Notes: generated by a model not told the origin, from the letters alone. Numbered from the stretch's first letter, positions 47,337 to 55,704 are shown. The stretch: 64,000 nt of DNA from Ilyomonas sp965219515 (GCA_965219515.1 OZ244776.1:992001-1056000), one strand, 5' to 3'. Made by a program: numbers and translations.

Positions 47337-47502
47337 GCCACTTTGAAATAGCTGCCCAAGTTCCGGCTTCTTTACTCACTGTTTTTTAAGCTGTTCGCGT
47401 TGACTTGTGCTAAGCAAGTTTATCACTTTATAAAGCTGTTCTGTCTTACTTAAGAAAGAAACGCTTATCTGTTCAGGCTGACCAGAGAAAGCGGCAGGCA
47501 AT
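47331..47502. repeat. Cassette 24: gene-less GTTGCCTGCC cassette body, copy 3 of 3
   Basis: 172 bp, very similar to cassette 23 immediately upstream, with one extra T in the TTTTTTAAGCTG run and an R'' changed to GGCAGGCAAT. Confidence 0.8.
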
Positions 47503-47696
47503 AAGAGGTTTTGCGTCAGCACGGCTGACACAACGCAGCAGCCACTTCACCCCTTTTTTTAAGCTTTTGTTCCAGCCTGACGTTATAAATTGAGCCATTG
47601 GTTTTAGCTTCATCTTTTGTGCTACTTTCGACTTTTGGTTGGCACGGGCTGTCGGATCTTTTCTGTCGTGCCGAACGCAAAGCCTGAACGTTAGCG
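47496..47696 (+). repeat. attC 24 (201 bp), mutated R''
   Basis: R'' reads AGGCAAT instead of AGGCAAC; R' GTTAGCG. Family 3 stem. Confidence 0.8.
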
Positions 47697-47744
47697 GCTA
47701 TTTTGTAGCAGACCCTAAAATTCTAAAAAATATATTCTTCTTAA

Positions 47745-48551
47745 ATGACAAAAAAGGCAAAGAAAACTACACAATTTCCAGATTACATTCTTAAAGACTG
47801 GGAAGCAAGTGATGGAGTAAATTTTGCTGTTGCATTAAGCAGAATTACTGGTTGGTTATTGCACGTTGACTGGTGGACACCTACAGACAACAAAGAGGTT
47901 GTTGAGAATATGAAATCTTTGCGTGTATATGTAGGCAACAACTCTAATCAAATCTATGACTTACGAGGCAAGCAAACTATAGCAACTTTTTCAAACAATA
48001 TCGTTAGACCAATAGCACAAAAAAGAGGAGATAATTATGGTGGAGTTGCAACAAAATATTATAGTGAAAGTAAATTATTCACTTTGCCATTAAGAGTAAG
48101 ACCAGATGAAGGCAGAATAAAAGCTGCACAAAAAATAATTATTGCAAACACAGATTTTTTGGACAAAATTCAAAAGCGACAAGCACCAAATGTTCCTGCA
48201 CATATAGCAGCGGATTTTACTTATGGACAATGTAATCCTTTTGCAACTGCTTTAAGTGACCTGAAAAATTACAAGCCAGTTTCTTTAATTGCTAAAGAGT
48301 ATAATAAGCTATTCAGTTTAAGTAAAATTGGTTATGTTCATAGTTTTGCTTTAGACAACGATGGAAATGCTATTGACATCTGGGGTAAGGACGCGATAGA
48401 AAATATTGCACAAAGGTTTGGAATGACAAAGTATGAATTAGACGAAGCTGAACATTGGAAGGTTAGTCAAAAACTAAAAACTAACTCACCAGAAAAATAT
48501 AAAGAAATTTACGAAAAGTCAGTAGCAATTATTAATGAATACTTTGTTTAG
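47745..48551 (+). CDS. Cassette 25: protein of unknown function, 268 residues
   Basis: Not recognised. It starts with a basic MTKKAKKTTQFPDYILKDWE segment. The central part has AAQKIIIANTDFLDKIQKRQ and a conserved-looking FTYGQCNPFATAL, and later HSFALDNDGNAIDIWG. The last two resemble a segment of small papain- or transglutaminase-like proteins, with a Cys followed by a distant His, but this is a guess. No signal peptide. Confidence 0.68.
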   Translation: MTKKAKKTTQFPDYILKDWEASDGVNFAVALSRITGWLLHVDWWTPTDNKEVVENMKSLRVYVGNNSNQIYDLRGKQTIATFSNNIVRPIAQKRGDNYGGVATKYYSESKLFTLPLRVRPDEGRIKAAQKIIIANTDFLDKIQKRQAPNVPAHIAADFTYGQCNPFATALSDLKNYKPVSLIAKEYNKLFSLSKIGYVHSFALDNDGNAIDIWGKDAIENIAQRFGMTKYELDEAEHWKVSQKLKTNSPEKYKEIYEKSVAIINEYFV

Positions 48552-48568
48552 CTGGACAAAAAAACAGC

Positions 48569-48765
48569 CGCTAACAAATGTATTGCTAATAGGCTGGCTT
48601 GACGTTGTAAGCATCAGCAGCGCATCGCTATGCAGCTTCAGTTCCGGCTGACACAGCGCTGTTGAACATTATCAGTTATCTTCGGCTGCAAAACAAAACC
48701 AGGCTTTTGTTCCGGGCTGACACAGCGCGGAATACCAGCCCATCAGCAATACGCCTTCGTTGTGC
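48569..48765 (+). repeat. attC 25 (197 bp)
   Basis: R'' CGCTAAC to R' GTTGTGC, family 2 stem; R'' matches the cassette start GTTAGCGGC. Confidence 0.85.
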
Positions 48766-48783
48766 GAAAATGACTAAACACTT

Positions 48784-49239
48784 ATGTGGAGACTTTTTTT
48801 ACTTATTTCATTCTTTTTCTCTGGTTGCATAATTCCAGCAGAAGTGTTCTTCCGTAATTTTTCTAATCAAAATGTTCGACTTCAAGCATCACTGATTGAC
48901 CGACGTCGATTTGATAAACTTCCTAACAAAGTATCCTTTTACGACACGACGGTAAAGAAACGTAAGTATTATGGAGATTGGCGACAGGATAGTTTGGTCA
49001 CATGGGTTGACGCCACAACTTTTTATATTGATATACCTGCATTTACCGTTATAAATATAGCAGATGTGTCAAACGGGTTGACCTTAGGTTCCAGACAACC
49101 GGAGGTATTATTACTTATGATTGCCGACAACAAAACAGATACACTTACAACGGGCGACTATGCGTCTTTGGCTGACAAATTCAAATCGAAAGGATATAAC
49201 CCATTTGGAACTGCTATCTATTACTACGACTTTCGCTGA
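48784..49239 (+). CDS. Cassette 26: putative lipoprotein
   Basis: A 151-residue protein with a lipoprotein signal: MWRLFLLISFFFSGC, with Cys at position 15 in a lipobox-like FSGC. The mature part is short and beta-rich (WVDATTFYIDIPAFTVINIA). Probably attached to the outer membrane or periplasmic face. Not recognised beyond that. Confidence 0.72.
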   Translation: MWRLFLLISFFFSGCIIPAEVFFRNFSNQNVRLQASLIDRRRFDKLPNKVSFYDTTVKKRKYYGDWRQDSLVTWVDATTFYIDIPAFTVINIADVSNGLTLGSRQPEVLLLMIADNKTDTLTTGDYASLADKFKSKGYNPFGTAIYYYDFR

Positions 49240-49249
49240 CAGACAATTC

Positions 49250-49384
49250 GCACAACAGGTGGTTTGCTGCCATAGCGGCTTGACGGAAGCCATTCAGCAA
49301 CAGTAATTCTAATCATCTTTTCAGCTATATTTGGGCTGACGAATCAATGAATGCCGCTCCGGCAGCAAGCCCTGTTCGTTGTGC
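49250..49384 (+). repeat. attC 26 (135 bp), short class
   Basis: R'' GCACAAC to R' GTTGTGC. Family 5 arms (GGTTTGCTGCCATAGCGGC with GCCGCTCCGGCAGCAAGCC). Confidence 0.85.
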
Positions 49385-49427
49385 GTCACTTTGGACTCAC
49401 ACATCGTAAATAATATAACTTTTGACT

Positions 49428-49724
49428 ATGGACAATCAATTTAAAAAACATGAAATAGTATTTTATTATAATGGTAATAGCAAAAACTCTGTTTATGAAA
49501 TAATGCTCTCAAAGTCAGATACCAAAATTGTAGACTCGAACTTTATTTTTGGCTGGGACAATCACGGAAATCCAATGGGTAGTTTTTATGGAAAATTTGA
49601 TTTTATCCTTGCTGAATATGACAAAAATGGGCAATTTATTAAAAACATTGCTTGTTTAAAAGAAGAAGTTAGTAAGGACGGGATTTTCAATATTGACAAA
49701 GAAGAACCAACAAAACTTCAATAA
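49428..49724 (+). CDS. Cassette 27: protein of unknown function, 98 residues
   Basis: A small soluble protein (MDNQFKKHEIVFYYNGNSKN) with a FGWDNHGNPMGSFYGKFDF stretch. First of two genes in the cassette; the second starts 16 bases later. Not recognised. ATG 49428 is chosen over a TTG six bases upstream. Confidence 0.65.
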   Translation: MDNQFKKHEIVFYYNGNSKNSVYEIMLSKSDTKIVDSNFIFGWDNHGNPMGSFYGKFDFILAEYDKNGQFIKNIACLKEEVSKDGIFNIDKEEPTKLQ

Positions 49725-49739
49725 TCATAATAAAATTTT

Positions 49740-50228
49740 ATGGGAGATAGTTGGTTAATCTTAGTTGGAATTTTAGGAATCGTATTATTAGGAGCCATGC
49801 CCACTATAATTGCTACTATAACCGGACGGCGAGTTCAAGTTAGAACGAGAACTGGGTCAATCATTGCAGAACCTTATAAAACAAAAAAGCAAATACAGAA
49901 AGAAGATGAACAGGACAAGATTGTAAAAGAGTTAAATGAATTTTGTAAAATAGCAAATCTTGCCAAATCTCTTATAAAAAAAAATGACAACCCTTTTGGT
50001 ATAGATACAAGTCGTTTTGACATGTGGACTACTAATTGGGAACTTGAATTACCGGATGCAAATGGAAGACCAATGCTAACCAATAGTGCATCTTCAATAG
50101 TAGAAAAGGGAAATGTTTCAAGAGCTTTAATTGGATATAGAGATTTAAAGAAAAAAATGGAACTTGAAAATATTACTAACGAAGAATTTAATCAAGAAAT
50201 ATTAACGTTATATAATGCATGTACTTAA
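49740..50228 (+). CDS. Cassette 27: membrane-anchored protein of unknown function, 162 residues
   Basis: One N-terminal membrane helix (SWLILVGILGIVLLGAMPTI) is followed by a charged helical region (KTKKQIQKEDEQDKIVKELN) and an FGIDTSRFDMWTTNWELE segment. Probably anchored in the inner membrane with a cytosolic domain. Could act with the small protein encoded just upstream. Confidence 0.67.
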   Translation: MGDSWLILVGILGIVLLGAMPTIIATITGRRVQVRTRTGSIIAEPYKTKKQIQKEDEQDKIVKELNEFCKIANLAKSLIKKNDNPFGIDTSRFDMWTTNWELELPDANGRPMLTNSASSIVEKGNVSRALIGYRDLKKKMELENITNEEFNQEILTLYNACT

Positions 50229-50236
50229 AAGCGAAC

Positions 50237-50429
50237 GCACAACAAAAGCATTTGCAATAGCAGGGGGCGACGTGCAAGTCCTCGTCTGTAGTTCGCTATC
50301 AGCAGCAGTTCCAGCGTGACGTTAGTAATTTAGCTTTTGTTCATATCTTCATCTTTTGTTTTTCAATCAGCGGTAGTTTGGGCTGACGTTTTTCGAATGC
50401 CCTGCCATCGCAAATACCGAACGTTATGT
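50237..50429 (+). repeat. attC 27 (193 bp)
   Basis: R'' GCACAAC to R' GTTATGT, family 6 stem (GCATTTGCAATAGCAGG with CCTGCCATCGCAAATAC). Confidence 0.85.
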
Positions 50430-50597
50430 GCAACCTGTGACTTCTCTTTGCCGGTATTATCTTGCTCTCTTTTCCGTGTGGGTTAGTTGGTTCAGGTTGA
50501 CGCTGCCAGGCAAGTGACTGCAACAAGCAAAGCTTTTGTTTCGGGTGTGGCTTCTGGCAGTCAGGCTTCGGGTGACGCAATCAGGTCTGCACATAAC
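50424..50597. repeat. Cassette 28: 174-bp gene-less cassette body, copy 5 of 9
   Basis: Same variant set as copy 2. Directly followed by copy 6, so two copies stand in tandem here. Confidence 0.85.
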
Positions 50598-50788
50598 ATG
50601 GGGTTTTGTGTCAGCACGGCTGACGCATCGCAGTCGCCGCTTCACTCCTTCTTTAGGGCTTCGGTCATCAGCCCGACGGAACCCGGTTGGTCATCAGCGG
50701 TTGTTTGTATCTTCGGTTCTTTATTTGGCTTTTGTCCATGCCGACGGATTGCATCCGTCGTGCCGAACACAAAGCCCGAACGTTATGT
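50591..50788 (+). repeat. attC 28 (198 bp)
   Basis: R'' ACATAAC to R' GTTATGT, family 4 stem. Confidence 0.85.
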
Positions 50789-50956
50789 GCAACCTGTGAC
50801 TTCTCTTTGCCGGTATTATTTTGCTCTCTTTTCCGTGTTGGTTCGTTCGTTCAGGTTGACGCTGCCAGGCAAGTCACTGCAACAAGCAAAGCTTTTGTTT
50901 CGGGTGTGGTTTCTGGCAGTCAGGCTTCGGGTGACGCAATCAGGTCTGCACATAAC
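50783..50956. repeat. Cassette 29: 174-bp gene-less cassette body, copy 6 of 9
   Basis: Variant with GTTGGTTCGTTCGTTCAGG and GTGTGGTTTC. The first variant is shared with copy 7 only. Confidence 0.85.
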
Positions 50957-51148
50957 AAGAGGTTTTGCGTCAGCACGGCTGACGCATCGCAGCAGCCGCT
51001 TCACTCCTTCTTTTATCTTCAGTTCCGGCTGACGTTATAAATTGGGCGACTGTTTTTATCTTCATCTTTTGTGCTACTTTCGGCTTTTGGTTGGCACGGG
51101 CTGACGGATCTTTTCTGTCGTGCCGAACGCAAAGCCCGAACGTTGTAT
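50950..51148 (+). repeat. attC 29 (199 bp)
   Basis: R'' ACATAAC to R' GTTGTAT, family 3 stem. Confidence 0.85.
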
Positions 51149-51194
51149 GCCATTTTATAGCGACACCCAACAAAACAAACTGTAACGATTGAAC

Positions 51195-52130
51195 ATGAGA
51201 TACGTTCCAAATTTAATTCCTGACAGTTCAAAGGTTTTACCAGACTATTTCAAAGGAGACATTTACACAGCGACAAAGAAAAATCCTTTGGTGGACACAT
51301 TACTTTGGATAATTGGTGTTTTCTTTCTGATAGGTGCTTTGGTATCTATTGGTCATCCAGCTATGACTTTAATCTTCGGATTGATTGGTTTTATTCTCAT
51401 TCCACCAGGACACAGATTTATTGAACGAAAATTACAATTCAGACTTACACCAAAAATTAAAGCCATTACTACGGCGGCATTATTTATTGGTGCCATGCCA
51501 TTGACAAGTCATTATGCAGACATTGACAAGCAAATTGCTTATCAACAAAAATTATCTGATGAAAAAGCTGCAAAAGAAAAAGCGATTGCAGACCAAAAAG
51601 AACAAGCCCGAAAAGATAGTTTAGCCTTCTATATTCAACAAAGTGAGCAGTTAGCAAAAAACCATAAACTTGATGAAGCAAACAAGCAGCTTCAACATGC
51701 AGTAGCTTTTGCTTCTTTGCCCACAGACAACGAACAAATAGAGATGGAAAAAATCGGAATTGCTTCTATTAAAACGTTTGATTTAGTTAAGACAGGAAAA
51801 TATCAAGCTGCTTTACCTGAAATAAATAATCTTCTGTATTCTGACCCTTCAAATTCAGAACTGCTTTACAACAGGGCTGTTTGTTACAGTAAAACTGGAA
51901 AAATACAGGAAGCAGTAAGTGACCTTAAACCACTAATACAAGCAGGAAACTCCGAAGCAGAAAAATTGAATGATAAAATAAATCCTCTTCGCAAAAGAGT
52001 GGCATATCATGTTACAAGATGTTGTGACGGAACTACTTCAAGTGCTGCGGGCAGAGGCGCATGTTCCCATCACGGAGGCGTATGCAATTGGAATGACCCA
52101 GTTTATGAAGAATACAGAAAATATGAATAA
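51195..52130 (+). CDS. Cassette 30: membrane protein with coiled coil, TPR-like region and DUF3761-like C-terminus
   Basis: A 311-residue protein. Two or three membrane helices lie at about residues 36-85 and 95-110 (LLWIIGVFFLIGALVSIG, MTLIFGLIGFILIPPG). They are followed by a coiled coil (KLSDEKAAKEKAIADQKEQA), TPR-like helices (AALPEINNLLYSDPSNSELL) and a Cys/His-rich end, RCCDGTTSSAAGRGACSHHG, resembling DUF3761 (signature RGxCSHHGG). The next gene starts 3 bases after the stop. Together they fill one cassette; function unknown. Confidence 0.78.
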   Translation: MRYVPNLIPDSSKVLPDYFKGDIYTATKKNPLVDTLLWIIGVFFLIGALVSIGHPAMTLIFGLIGFILIPPGHRFIERKLQFRLTPKIKAITTAALFIGAMPLTSHYADIDKQIAYQQKLSDEKAAKEKAIADQKEQARKDSLAFYIQQSEQLAKNHKLDEANKQLQHAVAFASLPTDNEQIEMEKIGIASIKTFDLVKTGKYQAALPEINNLLYSDPSNSELLYNRAVCYSKTGKIQEAVSDLKPLIQAGNSEAEKLNDKINPLRKRVAYHVTRCCDGTTSSAAGRGACSHHGGVCNWNDPVYEEYRKYE

Positions 52131-52133
52131 GAA

Positions 52134-52876
52134 ATGAACGGAAATTTATTTCAAACAAGGCAACTATCTAACACAAGTTTTTTTCAAAAGCTGTTTAAAC
52201 AGTTTCCGCAAGAAAATGCTGTCGTTGAGCTAAACAATCTTTTAGCTTTAAAACCGCTTTTAAACATTTCTCATAATGACATTGAAGAAATAGAAAACAG
52301 GTACAAACTTAGCTTAAGCAAAGAGTTCAAACTGAACCTTGAAGAATTCTATGCTGTTTACCTAAACTATTGCCTTGCTGATAAAATTCTTAATGACGAG
52401 GAACTTAATGAGCTTAATCATTTAAAACGCATTCTGAACTTAGACGATAAAACTATTGACAAACTGCATGTAAAAATTGGCGAAACTATTTATAAAAAAT
52501 CTTTTCAGGAGGCAGTTTCGGATGGGCGCTTAACAAAGAATGAAGAAGATTTCCTAAACAAACTTGAAAGCACTCTACGACTGCCTAAAGAGCTTGCACA
52601 GAAGATTTCTTCCGAAATAAGGATTGCCTTCATTGAAAACTATGTTGCTCAAATTGTCTCTGACCAAAGATTATCGCCAGCCGAAGAACAAGAGTTGCAA
52701 GCAATTGCCAGTAGTCTAAATGTCAACATCCAACTGAACGAACAAACCAAAGAGCAATTACGAAAACTAAAACTTTATTGGGCTTTGGAAAATTTGGATT
52801 TGCCAATTATCCAGCCTGATATAGTAATTCAAAAATCGGAAGTCTGTCATATGAAAATCACCAATGTTAATTGGTA
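52134..52876 (+). pseudogene. Cassette 30: TerB-like gene, 5' part, interrupted by IS630
   Basis: Residues 1-247 of a gene split by the element at 52877. The N-terminal two-thirds are helical and resemble TerB/DUF533-type repeats (YLNYCLADKILNDEELNEL, then EAVSDGRLTKNEEDFLNKLE). The interrupted end reads CHMKITNVNW. Joining it to 53961 with one TA copy restores the frame as NVNWYELRSVRQRVSY and a product of 362 residues. Confidence 0.8.
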
Positions 52877-52898
52877 AGTACCCTGTCAAAATTATCTA

Positions 52899-53522
52899 CT
52901 AATTAACTTTTTTAAAGTTGATGAATAAATTTTTACCGATGGCATGTAAAATAAGCATCGTTGCATAGCAAAGTTGTTCATCGGTTTCATAGTCTTTGGT
53001 TTGTATCCATCTGGCTTTCATTTCTTTCCAAAGTCTTTCAATAATATTTAAATGGGGTGAGTAAGGCGGCAGATAAAAAATAAATAATTGCCTTTTTGCC
53101 CATACTTTTTGCATGGCTTTCATTGCTTTTGACTGATGAACTTTTGCATTGTCCAATACGATAACCGTGTGCTTTTTTATCTGATAAGAAAACTCATTTA
53201 TTTTTTCGATGATAAAGTTGGTGGTAATGGTTTCGTAAGTGGTCGCATGCTCAAACTGATTCTCTCTTGTTATGATTCCAAAACAATTGATACGCTTGCC
53301 TTTAGCTGACTTTATACTAATGTTTTCATCTGTAAACTGCCAGCCATAAGGCACATAGCCTTCTTCCGATATTTGTACCTCATCGCCATAATACAAATCA
53401 ATTTCTGACTTGCCATAACGTTGTTCTAATAACTGAAGTTCCTGTAGTTTATAGTCATAAAATTCTTTATCACATCCGCCTTTAGGTCGTTTTCTTATTC
53501 GCTTGTAACGGCAGTGATGACT
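52899..53522 (-). CDS. IS630 transposase, catalytic DDE part (frame B)
   Basis: Read after a -1 frameshift at 53522. Frame B begins SHHCRYKRIRKRPKGG and runs 207 residues. The DDE triad can be placed at YYGDEVQIS (Asp), VIVLDNAKVH (Asp) and SPHLNIIERLWKEMK (Glu). The only Met start in this frame, at 53396, would give 165 residues and is probably not used alone. The joined A-B protein would have 338 residues, the usual size for this family. Confidence 0.9.
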   Translation of the reverse strand, partial: SHHCRYKRIRKRPKGGCDKEFYDYKLQELQLLEQRYGKSEIDLYYGDEVQISEEGYVPYGWQFTDENISIKSAKGKRINCFGIITRENQFEHATTYETITTNFIIEKINEFSYQIKKHTVIVLDNAKVHQSKAMKAMQKVWAKRQLFIFYLPPYSPHLNIIERLWKEMKARWIQTKDYETDEQLCYATMLILHAIGKNLFINFKKVN

Positions 53523-53914
53523 TTTAAAAAACGCGTAAGCGTTTCGTTACTCATCTTTTTGCCTGTATTTTCTTCAACAATCTGACGGGCTTGTGATAAT
53601 CGTTGCCGCTCTTGTTCTATGGCTGCTCTTACTATACTTACATGTTCTTCTGCCAATATCGGTTTTCTGCCCTGTCCTGGCTTTGTGCGTAACCCTGTTA
53701 TGCCATTGCTGTCATAACGGTTCAGCCAATTATAAACACTTGCCATATTGCTGCCTGAAATAACAGCAATATCTTTTGCCGGATAACCTTCTGACTTTAA
53801 TAAAACCATTTTGCAGCGCTGACGAAAACTGTGGTTTGATTCCGTTTTATATAGATGTTCCAACGCTTGCTTAGCTTCTTTGCTTAGTACTATTTCTTTG
53901 ATTTTTCTTGACAC
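53495..53914 (-). CDS. IS630 transposase, DNA-binding part (frame A)
   Basis: A 139-residue product. It carries the helix-turn-helix typical of IS630: KSEGYPAKDIAVISGSNMAS, then VYNWLNRYDSNGITGLRTKPGQGRKP. It ends at 53495 in the normal frame but continues into the DDE domain after frameshifting at T TTA AAA. Alone it could act as a repressor. Confidence 0.9.
   Translation of the reverse strand: MSRKIKEIVLSKEAKQALEHLYKTESNHSFRQRCKMVLLKSEGYPAKDIAVISGSNMASVYNWLNRYDSNGITGLRTKPGQGRKPILAEEHVSIVRAAIEQERQRLSQARQIVEENTGKKMSNETLTRFLKVITAVTSE
53522..53528 (-). promoter_or_regulatory. Programmed -1 frameshift site of the transposase
   Basis: On the minus strand the heptamer T TTA AAA, in phase with frame A codons, fits the X XXY YYZ slippery pattern. 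Slipping back one base joins frame A (ends ...RFLK) to frame B (SHHCRYK...). Confidence 0.7.
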
Positions 53915-53960
53915 ACTGTTTTAACGTCTTTAATTCTATTTAATTTTGACAGGGTACTTA

Positions 53961-54306
53961 TGAGCTTCGTAGTGTGAGACAACGAGTGAGCTACAGTGGC
54001 TATTCAACAAGTTTTCGTGTTGCGAAGGGATTTTATTTGCGTTCAGGAAGTTACAGACCACAAAGCTACAGTGTGGACACAATGAAACTAATTGATACGG
54101 GAACATTATATCTGACAAACAAGCGTATCATTTTTACAGGAACAAAGAAAAATTCAAACATTCGTATTGACAAAGTATTAGACTTCACGCCTTACACGGA
54201 CGGAGTGGAAATTGGTAAAGACACAGGCAAAAGTCCGACATTACAAATGACTCAAAATGCGGACATTTTCTGCATGATATTGGAACGACTGCTAAACGAA
54301 AGGTGA
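53961..54306 (+). pseudogene. Cassette 30: TerB-like gene, 3' part after the IS
   Basis: The C-terminal 115 residues of the split gene, including GYSTSFRVAKGFYLRSGSYR and TGTLYLTNKRIIFTGTKKNS, a beta-rich PH/GRAM-like domain common in TerB-associated proteins. A GTG at 53974 could start a 110-residue fragment, but nothing supports its translation. Confidence 0.8.
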
Positions 54307-54317
54307 CAAAAAACGGC

Positions 54318-54513
54318 ATACAACAAGGGTATTGCTGCAATTTAGGCTGGACGTTATAAGCATCAGCAGCAGTAAAAAAATCATCTTCAGTTCCGGCTTG
54401 ACGTTATAAATTTGACTATTGAACAAAACATCAGCAACAGTACAGCTATCAGCAGCAGTCCCAGCGTGACGTATTTCAAATGCCCAAACTGCAGCAATAC
54501 CTGACCGTTGGCA
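54318..54513 (+). repeat. attC 30 (196 bp)
   Basis: R'' ATACAAC to R' GTTGGCA, family 2 stem; R'' matches the cassette 30 start GTTGTATGCC, showing that the cassette, including the IS, is one unit. Confidence 0.85.
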
Positions 54514-54556
54514 GAAATGCGGTCGGACAGCTTCAACTTCGAAGAATTATCTTTGA

Positions 54557-55141
54557 GCAAAGCAAGACAACACAAGTTGGACACCTTCTGCTGAAGATAA
54601 TCTTCTTAATCTCGTAGATAAAGATGCAATCAATGAACAGGAAGCGAAAGGAATTGCATTAGCTGAGCTTCGTGTGTTAGACCTTGACACGGACATTATT
54701 ATTTCGACAAGCCTCATTCTTGAACTTCACAAAATTGCTTTTGGTAACCTTTATGAGTGGGCGGGACAATGGCGAACAACAAATATCCTGGTTGGACAAC
54801 TTGAACCACCACAACCGCATCAAGTTATTCAATTAATGTATCAGTTTATTGACAATCTGAATTTTAAAATATCAATAGCTAAAACAAAAGAAGAACATAT
54901 TGACTGTTTGCTTTATGCACATTATGAATTTATCCGTATTCATCCTTTTAACAATGGCAACGGAAGAACAGGAAGAATACTTATGAATTTAGTGGCAATG
55001 AAGTTTGGCTATCAACCTTTAGTTCTTTATTATCGGGAAGGAGAAAGTCGGAAAGTTTACATTAATACAATGAAAGCAGCAGACAAAGGAAACTTTGAAC
55101 AATTAAGAAATTTGATTTCCGTTGAACTTAATATTTTCTGA
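54557..55141 (+). pseudogene. Cassette 31: Fic-family protein without a clear start codon
   Basis: The open frame begins after a stop at 54554 and runs to 55141. The Fic active-site motif is intact as IRIHPFNNGNGRTGR. Upstream conserved residues (NLYEWAGQWRTTNI) and an N-terminal AINEQEAKGIALAELRVLDL are also readable, but no ATG precedes them. The only usual start is GTG at 54674, which would remove about 39 residues. TATCTTTG at 54548-54555 looks like a -7 element, so translation should begin close after it. The start codon may have been lost. Fic enzymes transfer AMP onto target proteins. Confidence 0.7.
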
Positions 55142-55297
55142 TTTATCATCGGAAAGTAAAGACAAAACGATTTCTTCAACCTTATCTTTAGAGACTTGTT
55201 GATCTTCTAACGACATAGTAGTAAAAACGGTTTCAGTAAGCATTTGTGTAAGAAATGCTTTCTCTTGTAACTGTGGATATTTTTCGTAAAAATTCAT
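55103..55297 (-). CDS. Cassette 31: small minus-strand protein of unknown function
   Basis: A 64-residue acidic protein (MNFYEKYPQLQEKAFLTQML) convergent with the fic gene and overlapping its end by 39 bases. Its composition looks coding and it fills the space before R''. Orientation against the array is unusual. It could be a Fic antitoxin or chance; no motif decides. Confidence 0.4.
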   Translation of the reverse strand: MNFYEKYPQLQEKAFLTQMLTETVFTTMSLEDQQVSKDKVEEIVLSLLSDDKSENIKFNGNQIS

Positions 55298-55342
55298 TGC
55301 TTGATAAAGATAAATTTAAAACTCAAATAAAAGAAGCACTTC

Positions 55343-55536
55343 TGCCAACAAATGTATTTGCAATAGCAGGGGGCGACGGAACGTACTTGGACAGCAGTAA
55401 TTCTGTTCGGCTTCAGTTATCGGCTGACAATTCACTGTTGAACATTTGTAGTTATCTTCGGCAAAAAAATAAATTAGCTTTGGTACAAGCGTGACGAGCT
55501 TCGATGCCTTGCCATCGCAAATACCTAACGTTATGT
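55343..55536 (+). repeat. attC 31 (194 bp)
   Basis: R'' TGCCAAC to R' GTTATGT, family 6 stem. Confidence 0.85.
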
Positions 55537-55704
55537 GCAACCTGTGACTTCTCTTTGTCAGTATTATTTTGCTCTCTTTTCCGTGTTGGTTCGTTCGTTC
55601 AGGTTGACGCTGCCAGGCAAGTCACTGCAACAAGCAAAGCTTTTGTTTCGGGTGTGGCTTCTGGCAGTCAGGCTTCGGGTGACGCAATCAGGTCTGCACA
55701 TAAC
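55531..55704. repeat. Cassette 32: 174-bp gene-less cassette body, copy 7 of 9
   Basis: Variant TTTGTCAGTATT with GTTGGTTCGTTCGTTC. The first is shared with copies 8 and 9, the second with copy 6. Confidence 0.85.

Larger units (their letters stand above)
52877..53958 (-). mobile_element. IS630-family insertion sequence (1082 bp), apparently intact
   Basis: Terminal inverted repeats AGTACCCTGTCAAAATTA occur at both ends. The element is flanked by TA (52875-52876 and 53959-53960), the target duplication of IS630/Tc1-type elements. It encodes two overlapping transposase frames joined by a frameshift site. It sits inside the TerB-like gene of cassette 30. Confidence 0.93.

Noticed and set aside
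53974..54306. A separate small gene after the IS element
   Set aside because: The frame rejoins exactly to the upstream gene when the IS and one TA are removed, so it is the 3' part of a split gene.
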